Source: Diadophis punctatus similis
Taxonomy: Eukaryota; Chordata; Lepidosauria; Squamata; Dipsadidae
DNA: 64,000 nt
NCBI GenBank assembly: GCA_023053685.1
Contig: JALIGW010000002.1
Location: 252,539,239-252,603,238, forward strand
Direction: 5' to 3'
The first letter of the stretch is position 1, and each line of letters starts with the position of its first letter. Positions 1 through 8,235 of this stretch are shown piece by piece. Below the pieces are notes generated by a model that saw only the letters and a program-made list of their open reading frames with translations, did not search any database and was not told where the DNA came from. The position numbers and the translations under genes are program-made.

Positions 1-139
1 TCTAGTCTAGTCTAGTCTAGTCTAGTCTAGTCTAGTCTAGTCTAGTCTAGTCTAGTATAATAAAGTCTAGTCTAGTCTAGTCTAGTCTAGTGTAGTCTAG
101 TCTAGTCTAGTCTAGTCTAGTCTAGTCTAGTCTAGTCTA
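1..139. repeat. (TCTAG)n pentanucleotide microsatellite
   Basis: Tandem TCTAG repeats from the window edge, with one short AT-rich interruption near 55-66. The array abuts a hAT-like MITE on its right and continues past the window start. Confidence 0.97.
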
Positions 140-573
140 GAGGGGTGGGTTCCTACCCGTGCGGTCCACTGCTATCCTGGTAGCGGCCCTCCGATTGCAC
201 AATTTGCGCGTGACGGCTCCGGTACTGTCTTCGCCAGTCTGTCGCGCAGCACCATATTTTTTTGCAATTTGTCGGCTTTTTTTGCTTCCTGCGCATGCGC
301 GGACGCAAAATCTCACCAAAATCTCACGAGGGGACCTGCGCGCACGCGAGATTTCAGTGAGATTTCGCTTCCAGGCATGCGCAGAAGCAAAAAATAGCCA
401 AAATCGCGCACGGCCGCATGTCCCCTCGCAACATTTTGGTGAGATTTTGCTTCCTCGCTTGCGTGGAAGCAAAATCGCATGAGGGGGCAGGCGCGTGTAG
501 CATGCGTGAGCGCACGCCCACATGGCGATGCGCGCAAAATGCACCGGTAGCAACGGACGACAACCCACCCCTG
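140..573. mobile_element. hAT-like non-autonomous element (MITE)
   Basis: The ends are inverted copies of AGGGGTGGGTT. The interior is CpG-rich and built of short palindromes around GCGCATGCGC. It belongs to the same family as 17723-18076, where the 8-bp target duplication is clear. Here both flanks are microsatellite (TCTAG left, TAGCG right), so no target duplication can be read. Overlapping open frames on both strands lack any recognisable domain and are treated as spurious. Confidence 0.75.
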
Positions 574-629
574 ATAGCGTAGCGTAGCGTAGCGTAGCGT
601 AGCATAGCATAGCATAGCATAGCATAGTA
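574..629. repeat. (TAGCG)n then (TAGCA)n microsatellite
   Basis: About six TAGCG units change to about five TAGCA units. The two pentamers differ at one position, showing homogenisation within blocks. Confidence 0.95.
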
Positions 630-1111
630 TTGATGCAGGAAAAAGCAGGACTCAGACCATCCGGAATCAAAATAATTCTGTTTTATTGATTTGCGCCAAT
701 CAGGTTCAGAGAGATTAAAAGCATCCAAGATCTGAACAAAGACTCATAGCTTAAGCAGTCTGTTATATACTTTTCTTCTCCTGGATAGGACACGTCTCCT
801 GCTATCCTAAAAAGCAGAACAAACTTATGCCACCGTCCTCACTGAAGCAAGTGCACAGGTACACATGTATCTATGTCTACATAGTTTTTGTGGTTAAGCT
901 AATTCTCGGATCTTGCAGCCTGTGGTTAGCCTATGCTTGGAAGTCTTGATTGTTACTTCCCTTTGTATTTTTCCAGTACAGAGACTTTATTTTACTGCAA
1001 GATCTCTTTAATGCCAAGTAAATAGAAGGGACCCTACAGGTCATCCAATCCAACCCCCTAACTTGTGTCTTGTTTCACTTAATGACTTGCTTCATTTTGT
1101 ACCCTGCCTCA
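630..1111. other. Noncoding flank, partly shared with the ZNF units
   Basis: No coding sequence was recognised. About 50 bases near 882-930 (a TTAGCTTAACC-type stretch on the opposite strand) recur inverted at about 17563-17614, so this belongs to an inverted copy of a ZNF-unit flank. A short CR1 3' end lies at 1021-1062. Confidence 0.6.
1021..1062 (-). mobile_element. CR1 LINE 3'-end fragment
   Basis: Reads as the typical CR1 tail in reverse: an AGAAGGGACC segment followed by GGTCATCCAATCCAACCCC. The same signature is longer at 56545-56670. Only about 40 bases are left. Confidence 0.6.
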
Positions 1112-1281
1112 GTATGGTATGGTATGGTATGGTATGGTATGGTATGGTATGGTATGGTATGGTGTATGGTGTATGGTATGGTATGGTGTATGGTATGGTA
1201 TGGTATGGTATGGTATGGTATGGTATGGTATGGTATGGTATGGTATGGTATGGTATGGTATGGTATGGTATGGTATGGTAT
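1112..1281. repeat. (TATGG)n microsatellite
   Basis: About 34 TATGG units with a few GTATGGT slips. It occupies the same position, in inverted orientation, as the ACTAA/ACTAT array at 37953-38083 next to the paralogous block, but with a different pentamer. Confidence 0.97.
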
Positions 1282-2605
1282 AGTTTAGTTAGGAAGATAG
1301 TATCTTCTACCTAGATCTTGTTTAGAAGAAATGTTGGTGGGAACTTCAAGGTTTTGTCTCATATTTCATCATTGTGTTAATAGGATGAAGGTGGAAATGA
1401 TTTAGGGATGCACACATGCCAAACAAAAAACTGGCTGGAACAATCTCCGCCGGCCCCAAAGGAGGTGCCCTTTCTCGCTGCCTGTTTGCACGTCGTTCCC
1501 CACAAGGGCACGTTCCTTTGGTTTAGTAGCTGGTTATTCCAAACGAAGCTTCGGGCTCAGCTCCGGTGGGGGGGGGGATGAGTGCACTCTTGGGTAAAGT
1601 GACCAGATTTTTTTTTTAAGCGGGACACCGACGGGGGGCGGGGCCGCCTGGACGCTGAGTTTTGCCCGCTGCGCATGCGCAGAACGCTGCGCATGCGCAG
1701 AGGGCAAATGACCACTAATGTCGGCGTCCAGGTGGGGGGGGAGAGGCGGGAGGCCTTTCCTCGCCTCCCGCCTCCCCTTCGGGAGCCGGCAGTGGCTTGG
1801 GCTGGCTTGGGAAGGGGAGCAGCCCCCAGCGTCTCTTGGCTCTCCTCCTCCCTCCCCCCCCGCCCGGGGGTCCTGCGCCGCCCGCTGACCTCGTGCACGT
1901 CCTGCAGGCACTCGAGGACGGCCAGGTTGGGCCCAGCCGCAGCAGGCCTCTCAGCTCGTGCCGGCCGTGGGCGGCGTTGGCAGCGGGTGTGCGTCCCGCG
2001 TTGACTCCTCTGGCGGCGGCTGGGGACCGACTTCCCCGAACCCGAGGAGGGAGGGGAAGGGGAGGGGAGGGTGACATCACCCGGAGGGGGCTCTCTGTGC
2101 ATGCTCAGAGGTGCTGCCTTGGCCCCAGCCTGTAGTGGGAGGCTTGGAAAGCGGCCGGGGATGCTGGCCGCCTGCCCAGAAAAAGGAGCGCGCCGCGGCC
2201 GCTTTTGGAGAGCTCCGCGCCTTGCTTGGGGAAGGGGCGTCCCGCTTGGGATTGGGATCCCGGGTTGGCAAGGGAGTCCGGCCCTTGCAAAGGAGAGACC
2301 CTTGCGAAGAGCCGCTTACTGAGCAGGGGAGGGAGGGGGCGCTGTGAAAAGCGCCGCACGCTCCAGCCCTCCGACGCGCATCTGCCTGTCTTGAGCACTT
2401 TGCTCGCCCACAGGCCGCCCCCCTCCGGGAAACCTCTGGCGCGTCTGCTCGCCCGGGGAATTCCCCGCCCGGGGATGAATGGGCAGCGGTGCCTCGCAAG
2501 TGGCGAGCGATCCTCGGGCGTCCCGTTTCGCTTGCGGGAGCTTCCAGTTGTTGACGTCTGCGGCGCGGGGGTGGGGGGGGAGAGGAAGTCCCCCTCCCCA
2601 GCTTG

Positions 2606-2785
2606 AATGCGCCCCCCTGGCGCAGCCTTTTCCTCCACGCGTGTTTTCAGGGTCCCCTTGAAAGAGTCTTGACTCTCTTCGTAAACTCCGTGAAAGAATC
2701 TTATAAGGGAATCGCGGTTTTTCTTCATTAAACTTGCCAGATTGGACAAGGCATGGACAATAGTCGGTCTTCTTACTTTTAACAT
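2606..2785 (-). pseudogene. Coding-like segment of unknown origin inside the hAT-like element
   Basis: On the minus strand an ATG opens a frame of 226 codons. The first 60 or so have ordinary protein composition (for example SLMKKNRDSLIRFFHG), and the rest turns into proline-, glycine- and arginine-rich GC-driven sequence. This resembles a captured exon fragment, but I do not recognise the gene. It may equally be a chance frame in GC-rich DNA. Confidence 0.3.
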
Positions 2786-3116
2786 GTGTAGCGAGGAGCG
2801 GATTCTGGCAACCGGTTTAAAGTGGCTTCACTTTGGGGAGTTTAAAAGCCAGATGGCTGGAAGATGCCGGAGGAGTCAACGCGGGACGCCCGCCCGCCGC
2901 CAACGCCACCCATGGCCGGCCCGAGCTGAGAGGCCTGCTGCTGCTGCTGCTGCTGCCCCTGCAGCTGGGCCCCTAGTCCCGGCTGCCCCGGCGGCGGGAA
3001 GGCTGCGGTGGCGGCCCCGGCCGGCTGAGCCAGCGCCGGCCCGAGGGCCACCTTGGATGCGACTCCTTCGCTGGGGCCGCCCCGCCCACCGCGACGCCGG
3101 CCGTTTCGAGGGGGCA

Positions 3117-3206
3117 GGGCTGCATCAGGCGCCTCTCCACCGTGTCCTTCACCGCCCTCCAGTGCATGCCCGGCGGCTTGTAGACTGCGAAGAGCCCTTG
3201 CAAAGC
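3117..3206 (-). pseudogene. TRUB2: Captured TRUB2-like first-exon fragment
   Basis: On the minus strand the translation contains GLFAVYKPPG followed by W, then KDTVERRL. This matches the amino-terminal region of TRUB2, the mitochondrial TruB-family pseudouridine synthase, where GLFAVYKPPG is followed by W and RDTVE. In the intact enzyme this segment precedes the catalytic domain; the catalytic Asp region is absent here. The fragment lies near the right end of a non-autonomous hAT-like element, so it looks like transposon gene capture rather than a local gene. The match is from memory of the family and is short, about 25 residues. No expression or function is implied. Confidence 0.65.
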
Positions 3207-3464
3207 CGTGCCCGCAGAAAATTGTATTTGTCTTTCTCCCCGCACGAGCCGCGGCCGGCCGTCCCTGCAGGGGAGAGCCCGCCCCCCAGCCCCCCCTCAC
3301 CCCTTTCAAAAAATCGGGACTTTTTAGAGGACGGGCGGGACGCGGGACAAATCATTAAAAAGCGGATCTGTCCTGCCAAAATCGGGACGTCTGGTCACCT
3401 TACTCTTGGGGGACCTAAAAGAAAGGTGTGGGATATGTGGCCATGGACAAAAGCTATCGACGTG

Positions 3465-3493
3465 CTCTGTGGGAGTAGAATACTCCCACAGAG
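3465..3493. repeat. Short perfect hairpin at a LINE insertion junction
   Basis: CTCTGTGGGAGTA is followed by GAA and then its exact reverse complement. The paralogous site near 37590 has only one arm, so the second arm arose with the insertion of the adjacent LINE fragment. Confidence 0.8.
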
Positions 3494-3645
3494 TATTTAA
3501 GGGGCGTGCATAAGCGCACCAGCGTGCCTACCGTCCCTGTCCTACTGTCCTATATTCCTCTTTTATCGTTACTTTTTACTTATGTTTATACAAATTACTA
3601 CTATACATGTTTGACAAATAAATAAATAAATAAATAAATAAAATA
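3494..3645 (+). mobile_element. 3' end of a CR1/L3-type LINE
   Basis: It matches, in the opposite orientation, the 3' end of the LINE at 17600-18775 (the segments around TGTCCTACTGTCCTAT and TTTGACAAATAAATAAAT) and ends in AAATA repeats. It is absent from the paralogous site near 37590 and is strongly 5'-truncated. Confidence 0.7.
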
Positions 3646-3924
3646 CGACTTGACGGCACAGAAGCGCGGAATCAATGAAAACATCTTGCAAACACTAGAG
3701 TGGAAATGGAACAAGCGTGTTTTTTCAGCCTTATGTCACTAGATGGCGCTCTACAGAGAAGCAGTAACTTGTGCCTAGAAAGCAGTGAATACAATACAAT
3801 AATGGCATTGCCTACCTAGCCCTAGTCTACTGGGGAGGGGGGGGGTAGAGGCTTGAGCTGGAAGGAATTGAAAAAATAGAGTAGTGGATTGCTAGAGAGG
3901 ATGTGGAGGAGAGGAGGCGAAGGA

Positions 3925-4010
3925 CAGAGGAACTTCCTCTTCCGGCTGACCACTGATGATGATAGCGTCGGCTGAGACTCTGCTTGAAGGGTGGAAGCGG
4001 CTCCTGGGAG
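3925..4010 (+). promoter_or_regulatory. Inverted copy of the presumed ZNF exon 1 and promoter
   Basis: Carries the same elements as the blocks upstream of ZNF-A and ZNF-B, but on the plus strand: AACTTCCTCTTCCGG (two ETS-like cores), then CTCCTGGGAG immediately followed by the splice-donor consensus GTGAGT at 4011. No zinc-finger exon lies downstream in this orientation, so the copy is probably orphaned. Its exon nature is inferred from the donor and its conservation. Confidence 0.5.
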
Positions 4011-4352
4011 GTGAGTGGAGGGCAGGTCGGAGGAGAAGCTGGGAGCAAGTCTGGCCCTTTGCTTTCCTCCACGGCCTGGAAGCAGAGGAAGCAAGGAGGG
4101 TGAAACATGGCTGCTGCTGCTGCTGCATGTTCTTTCTCTCCCCAAATGTTTTTATCCTTTTGCTATTTCTATTGTTAAAATACATCAGTTCGACTCGGAA
4201 TATACTCTGCAATCTAGGTCCCAGAGGTGCTTTTTCAGGAAGCAACTGGACTTCCTTGTTTTTCCTTTTGAAGATGTTTCGCTTCTCATCCAAAAAGATT
4301 CGTCAGCTCTGACAGGATACTGGGGAATGGAAGGATTTATATTTATTAGGAT

Positions 4353-4560
4353 AAGTACAAGAATTGGAAAGAGGGACACATAACTGAGACAGAATATCAG
4401 CTGATAGCCCACATCTGCAAAGATGAACTCAGGAAAGAAAAGCTCAGAATGAACAAAGACTTGCAACTATAGTTAAAGACAATAAAAATTTGTTCCTTTC
4501 AACATATAAATAACAAAAAAAGTCAAGGAAACAGTCAGTTCACTAAAATGAAACTATTGC
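4353..4560 (+). mobile_element. CR1 ORF2 linker fragment
   Basis: The translation has a charged segment like KYKNWKEGHITETEYQ and KDELRKEKLRMNKDLQL. It corresponds to the region between endonuclease and reverse transcriptase of CR1 elements, and matches 16200-16470 and 25950-26220. It is broken by a stop after the KDLQL stretch. Confidence 0.6.
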
Positions 4561-4861
4561 CCAACCGACCAAAAATACAACTGTAAAAGATAGACTCAAA
4601 ATACAAATTAAAATAAGTAAGAAAATGGTAAGAAAACCCCTCTCTGACATTGATGAATATTTCCAGAGTACTAAGATTTCAGCCTAGAAAATTCCCAGGC
4701 TGCTGTGGCAAAACACTTGGAGGTCATTAGATTGCAGGCTGGAAGCTGATCTAAAGATTCAATTTTAATTTTATTCTTTCCTCTTGATTTACGGGAGAGG
4801 GGGAGCTTTTATTTTACTCACAAAAGGGAACACATAGAATGCAGAGTCCATAAAGAGTCTC
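4561..4861. other. Noncoding unit sequence
   Basis: No gene seen. It is AT-rich sequence shared with 16470-16720, 26220-26470 and in part 47970-48070, and is a standard part of the 5' side of each ZNF unit. Confidence 0.7.
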
Positions 4862-5200
4862 AGTCATCCAGGTCATGGTTGTTCCAAAGATGCTTTTTTT
4901 CAAGAGGCAACTGGACTTCCTTGTTTTTTTCTTTTGAAGACGTTTTGCTTCTCATCCAAAAAGCTTCTTCAGCTCTGACAGGATACTGGGGAATGGAAGG
5001 ATTTATATTCCTTGCAAACAGTTGGTCATTTGCATCCTTTATATATATATATACAATATAAATATAAATCCTTCCATTCCCCAGTATCCTGTCAGAGCTG
5101 AAGAATCTTTTTGGATGAGAAGCGAAACATCTTCAAAAGGAAAAACAAGGAAGTCCAGTTGCTTCCTGAAAAAGCCCCTTTGGGACATAGATTGCAGAGT
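4862..5200. repeat. Head-to-head inverted repeat of a dispersed element
   Basis: Two arms of about 110-130 bases in opposite orientation share ACTGGACTTCCTTG, a TTCTCATCCAAAAAG-type segment and AATGGAAGGATTTATAT, around a (TA)n-rich centre. The same arrangement sits at 16725-17062, at 19820-20105 (cut by L1), and at 26472-26760 plus 36961-37020. The family is unclassified. Confidence 0.7.
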
Positions 5201-5387
5201 ATATTCCGAGTCGAACTGATGCATTTTAACAATAGAAATAGCAAAAGGATAAAAACATTTGGGGAGAGAAAGAACATGCAGCAGCAGCCATGTTTCACCC
5301 TCCTTGCTTCCTCTGCTTCCAGGCCGTGGAGGAAAGCAAAGGGCCAGACTTGCTCCCGGCTTCTCCTCCGACCTGCCCTTCACTCAC

Positions 5388-5462
5388 CTCCCAGGAGCCG
5401 CTTCCACCCTTCAAGCAGAGTCTCGGCCGACGCTATCATCATCATTGGTCAGCCGGAAGAGG
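5388..5462 (-). promoter_or_regulatory. Truncated ZNF exon-1 copy of a lost unit
   Basis: Reverse orientation of the exon-1 block, with donor GTGAGT read on the minus strand ending at 5387. It is cut at about 5462 inside the ETS-like CCGGAAGAGG motif, where the next unit's 3' flank is joined. It belongs to a unit whose zinc-finger gene is no longer next to it. Confidence 0.5.
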
Positions 5463-6236
5463 ATACAATTCTTTGGCCAAGTGTGCTTTGGACACACAAA
5501 GAAATGGTCTCCGGTGCATACACTTCAGTGTACATACAAAGTGAGTGTCAAAAATCATAAGATACAATAATTGATCACATAATATACTGATAGGAGAAGG
5601 TAGCAGGAAAGATGAGAAGGATAAGATGACGAGGATGATGGCAATACAGCCGACCATATGGGTAAATATCTTTGGGCAGGAGACAGTGGTGCAGGGGTTG
5701 GCTGTTTACCAGGGTGATGGCACGGGGGCGAAGAAACTATCTTTGTGTCTAGTTGTTTTGGCATGCAATGTCCTATAGCCGAGTCCTGAGGGGAAGATGT
5801 TGAAATGGAATAACCAGAAGCGAGATTGGCTAGATAGATTTCTAAGCAGAAACACTCTATGCGACATTTCATGCCAACAGTTCAATCCTGTATGGAGCCC
5901 AGCTCTTCAGATATTTAATTTAAAAACTGGAACAGTAAATCCAGCATAGTGGACCAGAACACAGTGGTCATTGATTGGTTGACGAGTGTGGGCTCCTGTG
6001 TGAGAACCAGGATGGTGTGATTTGAAAAGCACACTATTTGACTTAAACTAAGAAGATTCAATTCCGAACTGTGGATCCGTAATGAGCAAGTAGGATTTAC
6101 CTTTCTCTCTTTTTTGACAAAAGCATTAGCAGGGAATGAAAAAAAAAAGTACGATGTATGACTCAAATTGTTCCAGAAAATACGATATGGAAAGTTCAAG
6201 AAATCTGGAAGACGAGCAAATACAAAATAAATCAAT

Positions 6237-6468
6237 AGCAATACCAATAGCACTTACTTATATACCGCTTTATAGTGCTTTACAGCCCTCTCTAAGCGGT
6301 TTACAGAGTTCAGCATATTGCCCCCAACAATCTGGGTCCTCATTTTACCGACCTGAGAAGGATGGAAGGCTGAGTCAACCTTGAGCCAGTGAGATTTGAA
6401 CAGCTGAACTAGCAGTCAGCTGAAATAGCCTGCAGTGCTGCACTTTAACCACTGCGCCACCTCGGCTC
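6237..6468 (-). mobile_element. tRNA-derived SINE (squamate type)
   Basis: On the minus strand it begins GAGCCGAGGTGGCGCAGTGG (box A-like) and has a GTTCAAATCTC box B. It is flanked by ATCAAT at 6231-6236 and 6469-6474. Units B (about 20905) and C (about 40265) have the same place without the SINE, so it inserted after those units separated. The type resembles the Sauria SINE family of squamates. Confidence 0.85.
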
Positions 6469-6790
6469 ATCAATTGCAATATTTGACCAGCAGCAGAGAA
6501 AACCCTGGAGAACAAGAATTATACTGTAGTGGAACAGATATTATATAGCATTATTTAGACAAGCATTATTTAGACTTTTCTTTGAGGAAGACATTTCTAG
6601 AAATATTGAAAACACGGTCATTAAAAAGCATCCATTTCTGTATATTATTTATATTTTACATGAAATGAAGGCATTAAAACCTATTATATATTTTCAAAGA
6701 ACCACAAAATAATACTTAATGTGCATCTGTCTGCATCCTCAGTATATTCACATTTATTTACTTATTAAATTTGTATACCACCCATTTCAC

Positions 6791-7432
6791 CAGGGGCGGG
6801 GTCCTAATTTTTTTACTACCACTCTGTGGGCATGGCTTATTTTGTGGGTGTGGCTTGCCAGTCATGTGACCGGGTGGGCGTGGGCCTCGGGAACTTGGCA
6901 GCAGCTGGAGAAGCGGGGGCTTGGCAGCAGCCGGAGAAACCCACCCGCAATGAGCCCCCCCGCAGCGGGAGCAGCAAGACCGCGGCAGCGGTTCTTTTAG
7001 GAGGCTCCGTCCGGCCTGAATGCTTCTCCCCATTCTATGATCCTAGGCTCCTGCCGCCCGTTCCCCCTCCCCTCAGCAGCTCGAGAAGCCTCGAATGTGC
7101 AAAAATGCCTAGGATCATCACCGCGCGTTTGTGGCTTCTCAGACTGCTGAAGGAAGGGGAACTGAGATAGGTCCTGCCGCCCGTTCTTTCAGCATCTCAT
7201 GCGCTCCCTCAACCATCCTCCCCTGCTTGGACTCACTGTAGGGTAGGAAGGCAGCACATGCGCAGTGTTGGAAGTGCGGCTTCTGGGCATGCGCAGAAGA
7301 AAATAAAAAGCACATTTAAAAAAAAATGGCGGCGCCCAGGCACCGGCAACCGACCGCACCGGTACTGTAACATCACCAGCAGGCCGCTACCGGTGCTATA
7401 GAGTGGACCGCACCAGTAGGAACCCACCACTG
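6791..7432. mobile_element. hAT-like non-autonomous element
   Basis: Ends are CAGGGGCGGGGTCC and the complement of CAGTGGTGGGTTCC. The 8-bp target duplication is CATTTCAC/TATTTCAC (6783-6790, 7433-7440), and the empty paralogous sites in units B (near 21203) and C (near 40562) read CATCTCAC. The terminal motif resembles the MITEs at 140-573 and 17723-18076, suggesting one transposase source. The interior is GC-rich with no transposase. Confidence 0.85.
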
Positions 7433-7606
7433 TATTTCACTGTCCCAAGTAACTAACGTTCATGAATTAACTACAGCAAATAGTCCAGGCTGAGGGGCAA
7501 TTAGAGCCTATCAGGACAAAATTTATGGCTCTCGTGAAATAATGTATCTTTAGAAACATTACTGCAGAATATTAGTATCCAGGCAGGGGCGAGGTAACTA
7601 TTATTA

Positions 7607-7972
7607 CAGGTAGTCCTCAACTTACAATCACAATTGAACCCAAAATTTATGTTGCTAAGCGAGACAGTTGTTAAGTGAGTTTTGCTCCATTTTACCACCT
7701 TTCTTGCCACATTTGTTAAGTGAACCACTGCAGTTGTTAAATTTGTAACACAGTTGTTAAGTGAATCTGGCTTCCCCATTGATTTGGCTTGTCAGACGGT
7801 CCCAAAAGGGGATCCCATGACCCAAGGACATTTCAACCATCAGTTGCCAAGCATCTGAATGTTGATGCTGCCATGGTCCTAAGTATGAAAAAGGGTCATA
7901 AGTCACTTTTTTCAGTGACCATGTAACTTTGAATGGTCACTAAATGAATGGTTGTAAGTCAAGGACTACCAG
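7607..7972. mobile_element. MITE with TA target site (unit A copy)
   Basis: Terminal inverted repeats are of the type AGGTAGTCCTCAACTTAC, with TA on both sides. The interior consists of repeated GTTAAGTGA-type motifs. Copies at the same place in all units (21377, 40735, 60151) show that it inserted before the duplications. TA targets point to the Tc1/mariner superfamily. Confidence 0.8.
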
Positions 7973-8235
7973 TATCTTGGAATGGTTACTGTCTCTGCAA
8001 TAGTACATTCTAACCACTGTGCCTCCAGGACTCCTCTCTTTCTGTAATACAGCAAATTGGATACAATAAGAATGGTTTGATACTTAATCCTAATTCTCAT
8101 TTACTGAGTCATTGATTTTTGCAAGCAAATCCTCTTGTGTCTGAGCATTTCTTCTGGTTCAGTCTCTCATGTCTAAATAAACTAGACTCTTTGGCTGAAA
8201 ATAATCCAGCAAGCTGAAAACAAACAACGTATAAA

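Larger units (their letters stand above)
1595..3402. mobile_element. hAT-like element carrying captured gene sequence (Pack-type)
   Basis: Terminal inverted repeats are TAAAGTGACCAGA on the left and the complement of TAAGGTGACCAGA on the right. They are flanked by a perfect 8-bp target duplication CTCTTGGG at 1587-1594 and 3403-3410. The paralogous site near 37651-37658 has one CTCTTGGG (on the minus strand) and no insertion, which fixes the ends exactly. Eight-base duplications are typical of hAT. The interior is very GC-rich, has no transposase, and contains a TRUB2-like exon (3117-3206) and an internal inverted repeat (about 1915-2015 against 2868-2990). It is non-autonomous. The hAT assignment rests on target-site length only. 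Confidence 0.85.
1282..4344 (+). repeat. Inverted copy of the ZNF-unit promoter flank (with insertions)
   Basis: Outside the element at 1595-3402, this segment (1282-1594 and 3403-4344) is the reverse complement of about 37000-37960. The shared parts run from the microsatellite edge through the CACTCTTGGGGGACC site to the GC-rich exon-1 block. It points opposite to the other unit copies and ends near 4344, where direct-orientation unit sequence begins. The segment at 3646-3830 is plain unit flank with no gene. Confidence 0.8.
5463..8235. repeat. 3' flank of ZNF unit A (segmental duplication)
   Basis: Collinear with 39479-41340 (unit C), in part with 20540-22003 (unit B), and from about 7450 with 60003-60780 (unit D). 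Contents are an unclassified dispersed repeat (about 5463-5880), AT-rich unique sequence, and three later insertions listed separately. No gene is seen. Homology to the other units stops at about 8235, where the L2 begins. Confidence 0.85.

Noticed and set aside
1063..1314. Open frames of WYGMVWYGM repeats
   Set aside because: Translation of the TATGG microsatellite; not a gene.
1534..3500. Several long overlapping frames on both strands in the GC-rich element
   Set aside because: High GC removes stops; apart from the TRUB2-like piece and possibly 2606-2785 they show no domain or sensible composition.
3822..4312. Small proteins encoded by the exon-1 block
   Set aside because: The frames are not preserved between copies and lie across a splice donor; the block is better read as noncoding exon and promoter.
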